Shown piece by piece: positions 1 through 10,945 of a DNA stretch of 64,000 nucleotides (within the stretch, counting starts at the first letter, position 1; each line of letters begins with the position of its first letter). Below the pieces are notes generated by a model that saw only the letters and a program-made list of their open reading frames with translations, had not been told where the DNA came from and made no database searches. The position numbers were made by a program, and so were the translations under genes. Source of the stretch: Adiantum capillus-veneris (Eukaryota > Streptophyta > Polypodiopsida > Polypodiales > Pteridaceae); the NCBI GenBank assembly GCA_014529385.2, contig CM043949.1, positions 148,841,850-148,905,849 on the forward strand, read 5' to 3'.

Positions 1-548
1 AGAGTTCATGAAGTTGAAAGCCTCTTCGGCTTGTGTTCTTACTACCGCAGCCGGTTCATTCAAAAGTTTGCACAGGTATCTTCCCCATTGGACATTCTCA
101 CACCGAAAGGAGTCCCTTCCTCGTGGGGACCCACAGAGGTGACTACGTTTCACACACTGAAAGAGAAATTGACTATCGGACCAATGTTGGCTTCGTCCGA
201 CTTGCAAAAGCCATTCCAAGTATATTTTGATGCTTGTGGTCGTAGTCTAGGAATGGTCTTAATGCAAGAAGGCCAAGTGATTGCCTATGAAAGCCGATTG
301 TTTTTAACGCCGGAATTGACAGCAGAGATTTATGAGAAAGAGATTTTGGAAGTGATCCATGCTCTTACTCAGTGACGATATTACCTACTCGGGGCCGATT
401 TCACGGTCTTCACTGATCATAAGGGTTTACGCTACTTCTTGTCAAAGAACCAGCTTTCGGAAAAGCAGATGCACTGGGCTCACATCTTGTCACAGTTTCA
501 CTTCCAGATTATCCATGTTCAGGGACAGAAGAACTTGGTGGCAGACGT
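1..548 (+). pseudogene. TE-A chromovirus RT C-terminus and RNase H (left part)
   Basis: One frame runs from base 1 to the T1 insertion point. It holds the end of a Ty3/gypsy reverse transcriptase (FGLCSYYRSRFIQKF, the usual post-palm connection) followed by RNase H (FDACGRSLGMVL, then YEKEILEVIHALTQ, then FTVFTDHKGLRYFL). The frame is broken once, by TGA at 373-375 where the related TE-F copy at 32.8 kb has TGG (Trp). The same product resumes at 15356 with the codons for the stretch after the RNase H ADALSR motif, so the gene was continuous before T1 inserted. It is closely related to TE-F. The 5' part of the element lies left of the window. Confidence 0.9.
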
Positions 549-1792
549 TTTCAGGCATTTTTTGGATGAAGATGAAGTCACTAATCCATGCTAAAAAGCT
601 TGCTCACTAGCCTCGAGTACATAGATGTACATAATGCTTTAAGCTTTCAAAATGCTCTTGTAAAAATTATGTATAAAGGCTTGGTTCTACTTAGTCCTTT
701 GCAAGAGTTTTGGGTTAGTCGAACTCTTAAAAGGTAGGTGGTTTTCAATGAGTACTTTCAATCATACTTGATAGCCGGTGAATCGGACTCATACATCATA
801 AGTTACATGCTTTGGAAGTGGGCGGTTTCTTACTTAGAAAATGGGTTCGGATGCATGCGAGGAAAGGCAAGTGGGCTGATTTGATGGATTTAATTAGAAA
901 AAGTGTGGCCAAGGATTTCTCGAAATAGCCGAAGTGATAAGCTCCAAGCCGACGGGCTTTACAGCGTCGCATTCGGTGCTCGGAGTCACCCGCCACGCCT
1001 AGGCCAAGTTTGCTCGGTGTAGAGAGCAAAACAGAAAATTTATTAGCTTAAGTGGGGAGGTGGGAGGATGGTGCCAAGTGGCAATGGAGTAATCCCACAT
1101 GGGGGGGAGCAAGTGGAAATTGGAGGATATAAGACGGGGAGTAGGTACCTCCTAAGGGTGTACCAAAGGAGCAAATGAAGCCTCCTTGCCTTGTTAATAA
1201 GGGCTCATGGCTGTTGGGGGAGAGAGGGGGCGCCCTTTTTCAGTTCCCACTGTTGTCCAAGCGCCTCGCCACCTTTTTGGTCCACTGGACATCTCCCTTC
1301 CCCACTTGCCTTAGTCAAAAAGTGGTTGACAACTCACTTTTCACCCAAAAAAGGCCTAAAATGGACCAATTAAAAGGTGCCTAGAGAGGGAAATGATGTC
1401 AGCTAAGAGGAGAGAGAAAATCCCTTGGGATAAGAGCCAAAAAAATCCCCTTTTAAATAGCTGCAATTCTCTGCACATCTTTTTTGCTTACAGAGACTAG
1501 CCTTTTTGGAGCTTCTAAAAGATACCCCAACTTCAAAAGCTTGTAACTCTCTTGTCTGTTGTCGGAATCAAGCATATGGATACTCTACGAAGGTCTACAC
1601 AACACGAGCTTCATCTTTATGGTCTCGATTTTTCGCAATTTTAATCATGATTTGGGTTAGGGCTGTTTCTCGCTCGACTTTACAAGTCTTCGACATAGGT
1701 GTTTTCCGCAGCTTTATGGTGTTTCCTTCCGACGGTGTGGTGTGTGCAAGACTATAGAGATTCTCGTTTTTCTTCTTGTTTGCACGCTAACA
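549..1792 (+). repeat. T1 5' LTR
   Basis: About 1.24 kb, matching 14106-15355 over its whole length with scattered substitutions and small indels. It begins (T)TTCAGGCATTTTTTGG and ends GCACGCTAACA. A diverged inverted relative forms the T2 LTR (28594-45856 with inserts). Candidate promoter and polyadenylation signals were not resolved. Confidence 0.9.
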
Positions 1793-1798
1793 TCGTTT

Positions 1799-1816
1799 TG
1801 GTGCCCCCACTGAGGA
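1799..1816 (+). other. T1 putative primer-binding site
   Basis: TGGTGCCCCCACTGAGGA lies 6 nt after the LTR end and starts with TGG, the complement of a tRNA CCA end. I did not assign a tRNA. It is unlike the initiator-Met site used by the chromoviruses in this window. Confidence 0.5.
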
Positions 1817-2104
1817 GCAAGTGCTCCTATGCTCCAATTATTGTGAAATATGTCTATTCTGGAGGCAGTGAATGTAAAAGGGATGTGGGTCCTTATGGAC
1901 AACCGCCTATGTATGTGCAAATTGTGGACAGCACTTGAGGCGGTCGTATAATTGGATTGCAGCCTTTAGAGGGTTGTGAGGTTTTGTGAAGCTGAGCACT
2001 GAGGACCGGGTTACCCGGTGTGAGGTGGATTAGATACTCGAGCGATCCATCGACATCCCTTGAGTTTTCGAGGTCACATGTAAGTGTTTTTGTGGCAATC
2101 AAAC

Positions 2105-3000
2105 ATGGCAGACGAGTTCCCACAATTTCATGGATTGCCTAATGAAAATACACATATGTTTATTGAAAAGTTGGAAGTCAATTGCTTACTGCGCAATATA
2201 CTAGACCAAGCTATATTGTTGCAGCTACTGCAATATAGCTTACAGGATGAGGCAAAGGTTTGGTTACACAATTTTGAGGAGTTGATGCAGGCACAAAACC
2301 TAGGGGTGGTTTTGAACAACAATCGTGTGAAGCAAGCTTTCCTGGCACAATATCGATCCATCGAAGTACTTGATGAAGTTTGCATCAAATTTTGGGGTAC
2401 ACTCAGAGGGCTAATCAAAGTGTTGATGATTTTGTCATGCAGTTCACCCGTTTATAGGATAAATGGACCCCAGCTTTGGAAAACGAGATTCCCCCATCCA
2501 TGTTAAAGAAGGACCGCTTTGTGGCAAACCTAAAAGAAAGTCTGAAGTTCAAAGTTGAGCTAGAAAGACCTGTCATCTTCAAGGAGGCAGTCGCCATTGC
2601 CAGAGAGAAAGAGTAGAAAGCTCAAAGGCTTAATGAATACGAGAAAGCGGTCCCAGAGCAAAATAATGGTAGCCAAAAGGAGGAGAATCAGGCAGAAGTT
2701 GGAGACCAACCTGCTCAAAGGGATGCTAGTACTGAACAGTTACAACGAAATGTGCAAGACATGATGACCATGATGCAAGAATTACGACTTAGTGTTCTTG
2801 GTGGTGGAGGTGGTCGTGGTCGTGGACGTGGTATGGGAATGGCTCAAGCGTGTGAAGCTCAGCCTAATGCGAATGCTGGTTGTGGACTTGGTGAACTTGG
2901 TCATATTAGCACTTATTGTACAAAGCCAGCAAGGATAGGAGGGGATATGTTCCCACTTCCTCAGCAGATTCCTAATAGAGCTAATGATTATGCATTGGCT
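2105..3000 (+). pseudogene. T1 gag (capsid and degenerate zinc knuckle)
   Basis: The likely start is ATG 2105 (MADEFPQFHGLPNENTHMF), followed by a retrotransposon-gag type helical region (LQYSLQDEAKVWLHNFEEL). The frame shifts near 2410-2450, continues (KKDRFVANLKESLKFKVELE), meets TAG at 2614-2616, then a Gln-rich and Gly/Arg-rich segment. The zinc knuckle around 2878-2925 reads CGLGELGHISTYC: the second Cys of the CCHC motif is gone and the spacing is one residue short, so zinc binding is doubtful. In an active element this protein would form the cytoplasmic virus-like particle and bind RNA. Confidence 0.8.
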
Positions 3001-3889
3001 ATACCAGGAGATCAAGGTACTGGAAAGGAAAATCAGCCCTCAACTTCGGGTGGTCATGTGGGTGTTGTGCAAGTCGAAAAGAAAGAAGCAGATGTGCTAC
3101 CACTAGGCAAAAGAGAGAGGGAAGGCTATGCAGCACCAGGGCCTAGCAGAAAGAAAGGGAAGGAGAAAGAGGGTGAAGATGTGAAAGCCAAGAGGAAGAG
3201 AAAGCCTCGTAGACGATTTAAAGTGGTATATTTACCGTTGGGAGAAGGCCAGACAGCTTACAGTTTAAAGAAAGACCTGATTAGGAGAAAAGTAGATTGT
3301 ACTTTTGGACAGTTAATGAATATGGTGCCCAAACTTAAAAGGCAGTGGAAGGCGTTAGTGAATCCCGAGAAAGAGCCAAAGCATGGACAAGTCAAAGTGT
3401 TGTATGTGGGAGAGTTACCCGACATATGTCTTGTGGTGAATGCTTGGCACAAAGGTGTGGGCATGGGAGAAGCCTACATTGATAAGAGGTGCTCAAGTTT
3501 GTGTGATCACATAGTCATGAGTTGAGAGATTGGGTCTCATTACATGCGGAAGCTCTACGTTTTGGATTCGACTAGCAAACCATGACAAAGTGAAATGTTT
3601 GGGAATGATCAAGAATTTAAAAGTAGAAGTCTTTAACGTGAAGGTTATGGTAAACTTGCATGTTATGCCAGCTGGTCTGCGAGCCTTTCCTCTCATTCTA
3701 GGACAACCTTGGTTGAGAGCTGCTGGTGTCGTGCAAGATTGGCGCAAGGGCACAATCGGGGTGCATGACAAGGAGGGTGAAAAGAGAGCGTTTGATATGA
3801 CTACCAAACAACCTATGGCACTTAAAGATGAGGAGTCTAAAACTACCAATGATGATAGTTCTGAAGACTCAGAAAGTAGCACTGCTTGA
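3000..3889 (+). pseudogene. T1 linker and aspartic protease, inactivated
   Basis: A basic, Lys/Arg-rich linker (KRKRKPRRRFKVVYLPLGEG) precedes the protease. The flap-side half is clear (FPLILGQPWLRAAGVVQDW, about 3686-3742, in the frame of 3530-3889). The N-terminal half reads AYIDKRCSSLCDHIVMS and then a stop at 3523-3525; the catalytic D-S/T/G-G/A triplet has become D-K-R. The two halves are in different frames. The tail is acidic and Ser-rich. The enzyme would have matured Gag-Pol. Confidence 0.75.
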
Positions 3890-4014
3890 GTTTCACTGAT
3901 GAGGGTGAGGTGTCATTCTTGTTGTTGGATGAGGAGCAGAAAGAAATTAGTGAAGTGTTGCAAATATCAGGAAACATAAATGCTTCAAGCCGTTTAGAGT
4001 AACTTGAAGAGTAA

Positions 4015-4980
4015 ATGCAACCTAAACAAGAACTGCTAGAGAAGAAAGAGTTGATCCAAAATATGATGAGTATTGAACTGACACAAGGAGAAAGAAAGGA
4101 GTACTTAGCAATGTTAGACAGGTTTCCAAATCTTTTCATTACCTCATATCAGGAAATAAGGGGTTTTGTTGGGGATCCTGTGAAGATCGAGCTAGTTGAA
4201 GGGGCAAAGCCAATGCGGCAGAAACTAAGAAGGATGGGTAAGGAACAAATGAATGCTCTAAAGGAAGAAGTGGATAAGCTTTTGGATGCAGGGTTCATTG
4301 TGCCAGTGGATAATGCTGAATGGGTGAGCCCTGTAGTAGTCACCCCAAGAAAAGATGGGCGTTGGAGAGTTTGTGTTGATTACAAGTCACTAAATGCGGA
4401 GACCAAGAAAGATCCTTACCCTTTGCCTTTTATTGATCAATTGTTAGATGCAATGGCTTACAGTGTCTGTGATGGGTATTCAGGATACTTTCACCTTATA
4501 AGGCCTTGCTCCTGAAGACCGGAAACTACTTTTATCATGCCATGGGGTTGTTTCTGCTTTTGTTGCCTTCCTTTTGGGTTGACAAATGGCCAGGAGCCTT
4601 TGAAAGAAAAGTAGATTGGGTCCTTACCCCGTTCCTTGGGAAGTTTGTCAAAGGATTCATAGATGATTTCTGTGTACAGTTTAAGAAAAGAGCATGTTCA
4701 AAAACTTGAAATGACTTTTGCAAGGTATGATGAATGCGGGGATTAGCTAAACCCTAAAAAATGTCATTTGGCACAGCCACGGGTGAAGCTTCTTGGGCAT
4801 GTTATTTCAGAAAATGGGATCGAAGCAGATCCAAAGAAAGTGGAGGCTTTGCTATTACTGTCATCTCCAAAAAATACCAGACAGTTGGCCACTTTCATAC
4901 AAAAAGTTAAATATTTGTCTCGCTTCATACCTTTGGCATCGCAACTATTATATCCAATGCAGCAAACAGTCAAGAATGAT
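4015..4980 (+). pseudogene. T1 reverse transcriptase
   Basis: The N-terminal fingers are well preserved (LLDAGFIVPVDNAEWVSPVV, then KDGRWRVCVDYKSLN). A deletion or frameshift near 4460-4515 breaks the palm; the following frame holds FVKGFIDDFCV, so the two active-site Asp residues of the YxDD-type motif are present as FIDD. A third frame from 4768 continues RVKLLGHVISENGIEADPKK. A stop lies just before the start of the first block. T2 carries the same protein in one open frame on the - strand at 48958-49836. Confidence 0.88.
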
Positions 4981-5490
4981 TCCTTGGAATGGTCTCATGA
5001 CTGTGACGAGGTTTTTGATAGAGTTAAAGAGGTTTTGAGTACGCTCCCCATTATGCAGTCTTCTGATTGGGAAAAGGAGTTTTATGTTAACCCATCACTG
5101 GGAGATGATGCTATCGGGGATATGTTATTGCAAAGGGGAAAGGAATCTCAATATATGAAGCCTGTTCATTATGCTAGCAGAGTAAAGACTACTCATGAAA
5201 GGGATTTTTCGGAAATTGAATTGGTGATGACCAATATGGTTTATGCTTGCAGACGATTCAGACACTACTTGCTGCAAAAGTCATTCACTTTCCTCACCAG
5301 CTATTCATTGCTTCCGCAGCTGTTCAATAATTCAAATATATCAAAAACACTGATGAAATGGATTATTGAGCTTCAAGAGTTTCAGTTCACCTTTTTGGTA
5401 GAGGAAAGCACTCGGGCTACCCTGGCAGATCTTCTCACTTATAAAGATACTCCGGTTTTGGGTAAAGAAAAGGTGGTGCGAAAGAAGGAA
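4980..5490 (+). pseudogene. T1 first RNase H (gypsy-type), catalytically eroded
   Basis: This block continues the RT frame (EVLSTLPIMQSSDWEKEF, RDFSEIELVMTNMVYACRRF, FRHYLLQKSFTFLTSYSLLP). In active gypsy RNase H the first catalytic Asp lies in a TDAS-like motif and another in TDH; here they read NPSLG and TSYS. T2 has the same replacements (NPSVG and TSYL). The domain therefore looks like a structural connection domain rather than a nuclease. A second RNase H follows directly. Confidence 0.78.
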
Positions 5491-5500
5491 ATCGGGACTC

Positions 5501-5809
5501 TTGCCATCCCTAATGCTTATGAGGAAGCAAGGGTTAAAACTAGCAGAATACATGGCTCTTGAAGGTGGTTTGCATATTCGCTTACAATTGGGAATTAGTC
5601 GCTTGCAAATCAAAGGAGATGCTTTGGTAGTTGTGAAGCAAGTGTTGGGAGTATGGAAGAATAAAAACCCTAAACTGAAAAATTTATGCTTCAGAGTGAA
5701 AGTGTTGCTCAAAAAGCTTGAAGCATGGAGTTTGCAGCATGTTGAAAGGTCTCTAAATGAAGAAGCTCACGACACTGCCCAAGAGATGACACTTGTGTGT
5801 TTGTGGTAA
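5501..5809 (+). pseudogene. T1 second RNase H (archaeal/plant type), N-terminally truncated
   Basis: The segment resembles the RVT_3-type RNase H family: LAEYMALEGGL (Glu motif), LQIKGDALVVVKQVLG (Asp motif), KLEAWSLQHVERSLNEEAHD (C-terminal motif). It sits between the gypsy RNase H and the integrase, the position of the extra RNase H in Tat elements. The first beta hairpin with the first catalytic Asp is absent: the frame changes at about 5500-5540 directly into the Glu motif. In the last motif the usual A-D is A-H-D. T2 lacks this domain altogether. Confidence 0.75.
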
Positions 5810-6441
5810 AGGCGGATGCCCCTTTATATCATGGGAGGGAAATCTTATCAAAGGAAGTGGACTTTCTATTGACAAGTGTTCTACCTGAAGGTTTACCGTC
5901 TTCTAAAAAGTATGTGTTTATAAGAAAAGCCACGAAATATAAAATGCTTGATGATGTGCTTTACATGAAAGGACGTGATTTGGTTTTGTGTCGTGTACCT
6001 TGGAAAGAAGAAATTTACAAAATTCTGGAAGAAAATCATGAGGGGTCTTGTGGAGACCATTCTGCTATGAAGATCATGTCGCATGAGATCTTGCAAGAAG
6101 GTTATATATGGCCGAGTATTCAACGGGATGTTAATCATTAGTGCAAGTCGTGTTTACCTTGTCAGAGGATGGAAAAGAGAATTTTGAAGCTTGAATTGCG
6201 GAAGACAATTCTGGCTTTTGATGTGTTTGAGAAATGGGGTCTCGATGCTATTGAACCCTTACCTATGACTAGCAAAAGAAATGCTTACATCTTGACCGCA
6301 GTGGATTATTTGTCACGATGGGTAGAAGCCAAGGCTGTCAAATAGATTACCAGTAAAGAGATGGAAAAATTTGTTTATGAGTACATATGTTGCAAATTTG
6401 GTGTGCCACTAGAGTTACTTTCTGATAGAGGACCAGGATTT
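5797..6441 (+). pseudogene. T1 integrase, N-terminal part (before the LINE)
   Basis: It contains the HHCC zinc-binding region (ENHEGSCGDHSAMK, then CKSCLPCQR after a stop at 6139-6141), the first catalytic Asp (WGLDAIEPLP) and the second (LLSDRGPGF), where the LINE entered. A further in-frame stop (TAG) is near 6343. The gene resumes at 13299. Confidence 0.88.
6427..6441. repeat. LINE target-site duplication, left copy
   Basis: AGAGGACCAGGATTT, repeated perfectly at 13284-13298. The last T residues overlap the poly(A) tail, so the left boundary is uncertain by 1-3 bases. The target is the codons of the conserved DRGPGF motif of the T1 integrase. Confidence 0.93.
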
Positions 6442-6583
6442 TTTTTTTTCGAGAAAAAGATCCTTCTATTAATTAATGAAAGCTGCCCATAGGGCTACAT
6501 CCACCTCTGCAAGAGAGGGCTACAACAAACATGATGGGGAGACTCTCCCAATGAAAAAACAGCATATATACAATGGGGCTAAA

Positions 6584-9500
6584 TCAAGAGATGGGAGGAG
6601 GGAAAAGCCACACAGGTGGACAATAGTGCCATCTGAGCACCCCCTGGACCATGGAGTAAAACGGCCCAGGGCGCCAGAGACGAAGGAAAGCCTCGCGGCG
6701 CTCCCGCATGCGGTCGGAGCTGCCCTGTAGTCCCTCAAGCTGTCCTATGAGAGTGTGGATCAGCTCTAGCCAAAAGTCACGAACAGTCTCCGCCGGTGGT
6801 ACAGGGCGAGCCTCAAAGATGCGGAAACAACGGGCCCGCCAGATGAACCAGAGAGCTAGGCCGTTGATGAGCTCCCAACACTCCGCTCTCTCACTGCTCC
6901 ACTCCTGTGGAGTAAGGTCTGTAGCAGGCTGGAGTGTAGGTCGACCCCCTTGTATCACTATCATCCTGCTGGTGGAAGATAGCTCAAACTGACGTGCTGG
7001 GCCCGTGAGTGTGGACCAAGCCGCCGCCCCCCAAGTGTACTGTCGAGCCGTGGAGAGGGCAGGCATCAGCCGAAGAACTCGTAGCCACACCTGCTGGGCC
7101 GAGGGGCAGTCCCAAAGACAGTGTCACTGACTCTCCACCAACTGGTCACAGGCTATACATGCGGCCGAGAGACCACAATGTACAAGCCAGCTCCCTACTG
7201 CTGTGGCTCTGTGTGCAACCAACCACTGGAACAAGGTGACGCGCCTCGGCTGTCTGGAGTCCCACAGCCTCTGCCAAAAAGCTGCCAAGAACTCAACTGT
7301 GAGACCCTCCTCCTGCCAATGACATGCTGCAGCGGGGCGGGCCTCTCTCTGTGCTGCAAGTATATGACGTCCAAGCCGAACAGTGTACTGAAAGAAAGGG
7401 ACTCCTGGGCGGTCTGCAGAAGAGAATGGGTCCCTCCATAGCCACTCACCAGGATCCCATTGTACTCGTGCCAGTGGACAGCACTCCCAAGCCCATAGCC
7501 TCCAGTGTCCTGTCTCAAGAGCTGCTGGGTCAGGGTCTATGACGCAAGTCCTCCCACAGATGCCCACAACTCGGATCCTCTGGAAACAACACTCTGCTAC
7601 CTGCGGGGCCTCTACTGCAACTCTCTGTAATCGTCCCCCAGCCTGAAGCTCGAAGAACAAGGCTGGGACAGTCTCTGAGCAAGCCCTGACTGAAATGAGA
7701 ACCTCCAGTCGTGTGAAGGCTCCCATCCACCGGGGTGCTACTGGCTCGAGAGACGTGAGCCAATCAGCTGGAACTGACTCTGAGATGTCCTGACACATGC
7801 TCTGAACCCCTCTCATGCCCTGTAGCTGGACAACCTGCACCTCCTCTGACAAACCTGTGAACTCTAGCCAGTCACCTAGAGAGCGCGCTGGACCTGCTGC
7901 CATGGGACCCCAAGAAACCTGAGGCCTACTCCCAACCAAGTGGCCTCTCTGAGTGCTAACCATGGGGTTCCAGACGAGGGGCTGCCGTAGGCGCTCCTCC
8001 GTGCACGTCGGCTGCCGCTGCTCTAGGCCACGCTGCAATAGCTCCCAAGAACGAAGCAAACTCACAGCGAATCGGCCTTCCAGTCTCCTGCTCAAACCAA
8101 CTCGGCGCAACTCTAAAAAAATCCATCTGGTCGAAGGTTGCCAAGGGCCTCCTGACTGAGGCACCCTAGCACGAAGCCTCTGCAACAAGAACTCCTTCCA
8201 GGGCTCCTCGCCTGGAAGAAGTCCTCTGACGACGAACTTCCCAAGAAGGGCTCTGCTCTGCTGTGCTGGATCAATGATCCCAAGCCCTCCCTGAGAACAA
8301 GGAAGTGTGATGACCGACCAAGCCACCTTGGCTCGGGCAATCTGAGTGTCGCGACCAGACCAAAGGAAGTTCCTGATCAACCTCTCTACCTGGCTGATGC
8401 AAGAACTCGAGAAGATCCAGCAAGAAGTGATGTACCACATAGTCGCCAACAACACCTGGTTGGCAACTACTACTCTACCAGCCAGCGAAAGTCGTGCTGA
8501 GCTCCAATGTAACAGCTTTCTCCTTATGGACAGGAGAAGAGGAGCAATCTGCTGCTCGGGGGACAAATCCAAACCAACCTGACAACCCAAGTACCGAACT
8601 GCAGTCCCTGGAGGAATCCACCTGAAACCCTCTCCTGGCATCCAATCTGGCACAGGAGCACTACCAACTGAGAAAGCCACTGTCTTTCTCCAGTTGATCA
8701 GTGCGCCCGATGCACAGCAGAAGGTCTCCAAGGCCTGCCCACATCTGTGTAAATTGGCCTCCTAGCCCTCTAAGTACAAGGCTGAGTCGTCGGCAAACTC
8801 ATCGTCCAGAAGCTCATCTCCCCATATAGGGAGTGCTAAGCCCCTCAAACCAACCTGCTGTGACACCAAAAACCTGCTCATCGCCTCCGCATAGAACAGA
8901 AAGAGAAAGGGGGCAAGAGGACAACCCTGTCTGACCGATCGTGTGAGCATGAAGCGCTCACTTCTACCTCCTGCCAAAAGAACCTGACTGTGGGCCTGCC
9001 TGTACAAAGCTGACACCCCTCTGATCCAAGCCTCTGAGAAACCCATCCTACGAAGCGTGCCCTCTAGAAAGTCCCAGTCAACTCTGTCGTATGCCTTCTC
9101 AAAATCGAGAAGAAGAATCACAAGGTCCTCCCCACGTAGCCGTGCAAGGGCAGAAGCCTCCCAAAAAGTGAAGATGTTGTCAAGGATACTGCGTTCCTTG
9201 ACAAAACCTGTCTGAGTCCCATGTATAAGGCTCTCTAAAAGTGGCTGAATCCTCAAACTCAGAGCCTTGGCAAGAATTTTGTAGGCTGAGTTGAGAATGG
9301 TGATGGGACGCCACTGTCGAATCTCATCCAAGGAGCCACCCTCCTTTGGAATGAGGTAAATCAGGCCCTCACTCATGCTATCCGGCATCACTCCAGTGTG
9401 TAGAATGTACCGGAAGGCACTACAAAGATCTGGGCCAAGCAGGTCCCAGTACTCCAAGAAGAAGGTGAAAGTCAGCCCATCCTCACCTGGACAGTTACCA

Positions 9501-10945
9501 CGAGGGAGGGCCCTAAGGGCCGTGTGCAGCTCCTCAAGCTGAAGAGGTAACTCAAGTCTCTTCCGCATCTCCTCAGTCACAAGACAAGGCATCTGTGCCC
9601 AGACCTGCTCCCTGCATGCATCCTGTCTCTCTGACTCGGGCTCAGCCGACAGTAGCTCACGGTAAAAGTCAGTAGCAACTGCACGCATATCCTCTGGCTC
9701 ACAAACAACTGACCCATCGGGTCTCCTCAACTGATTGACCTTGGCATGCGAGTGCCGAGGTCCCACTGTCTCAAAAAAGACACCTGTCACTCTGTCACCC
9801 ACCTGAGTCCACTGAGATGCCTGTCAGTGGAAGGCAAACTCATGGCGCCTCTCCTCTGTGCAAGCAAGCTCCTGTCGAGCCTGCTGTAGCTGCTCCTCCA
9901 ACCATGGACTGTCTGGATGCTGCTCCTGCATCCTCTGTAGTGCAGCAATGCCTCGTCTGAGAGGCTGCTACTCCTCTCTCGCTGCAGCCCGTCGAGCCAA
10001 AGACTCCTGGAGAAAGAAGTGGCTAAGCTGAGCTAGGCCTGAGGCCACTCTGTCTGCAGGTGGAGCCTGGCTGTCCATGCCCTCTGTCCATAGAGCCTCA
10101 ACCCTCTCTTTGAGTGCTGAGTCCAACAAGACCCGCTCTGGGATGCGAAGCATCGTGCTCCCACTCCTCTGCCTGTCTGCCACTGTGAGGATCACTGGTG
10201 CAAGGTCCGAGAAGGATGTCCCTGCCAGGATGCCCACCGATCCCCCCAAGTCACTGAAGTGGTCACTAGTGTAGAAGCGATCTATGCGCGATAGATTCAC
10301 TCCTCCCACTCTGCGGTCCGATCTAGAGAAGGCAAGACTCTCTGGAGGCCTCACAAAGCCAGAATGCTGCCATGTATCCGAGACCCTCAACGTCATACAA
10401 AACCTCTCCCAAGCTGCTAACTCGACTCCATGCAAAGTAGCATGGCTGCCTCCGATCCTGTCAGAAGGGTCCTCCAACATGTTGAAGTCCCCTCCTACAC
10501 ACCACTGGTCAACCTGTGGCAAAGACTCAACAATCTGTGACCAAAACTCTGCACGAGCACTCGCCACATTGGGCGCATAGATGTTCAGGAAACCCACAAG
10601 GCTACCCTGAACCTGCATAGTAATCCACTGAGCCCTGCCTAGTACAATAATCCCTCTGCCCACAATGGCCTGCTGTAATGAGTCCGCAATAGTCATACAT
10701 ACCCCACCCTGGATGCCTCCAGGTCCAAAAGCAGCTGACCAAAAGGTATCATAGCGTCCACGCAAAATCTGACCACATCGCCGAATGCGGCTCTCAGACA
10801 AATGGTGCTCCTGAAGCATAAGGAGATCAATCTCCCCTCCCACAAGGCAACGCTGAAGCTCCTGACGCAATCGGCCCCGCTGTCGCTGAAACTGGGGCCC
10901 ACCTAGTCCCTGCACGTTCCACGAGACGATCCTCGTGGGGAGCGA
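6584..10945 (-). pseudogene. LINE ORF2: endonuclease, reverse transcriptase, zf-RVT-like tail
   Basis: One frame, about 1,450 codons, interrupted by four stops (about 9967, about 9824, 8759-8761 and 7124-7126). The APE-type endonuclease starts IVSWNVQGLGG and has LMLQEHHLS, NIYAPN, GGDFNML and SRIDRFYTS; the expected SDHxPV motif reads SDLAPV, so the catalytic His is Leu. The reverse transcriptase has PGEDGLT, WRPITILNSAYKILAKALS, LLLDFEKAYDRVDW, RSVRQGCPLAPFLF and the active site FADDSALYL. The tail has CIACDQLVESQ-stop-HCLWDCPSAQQVW, the zinc-ribbon pattern of plant L1 ORF2, and continues to 6584. The exact start is unknown because ORF1 and ORF2 overlap; no ATG was assigned. Confidence 0.9.

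Noticed and set aside
7009-8582. Plus-strand open frames of 60-106 codons across the LINE
   Set aside because: They are antisense shadows of LINE ORF2; no independent motif.
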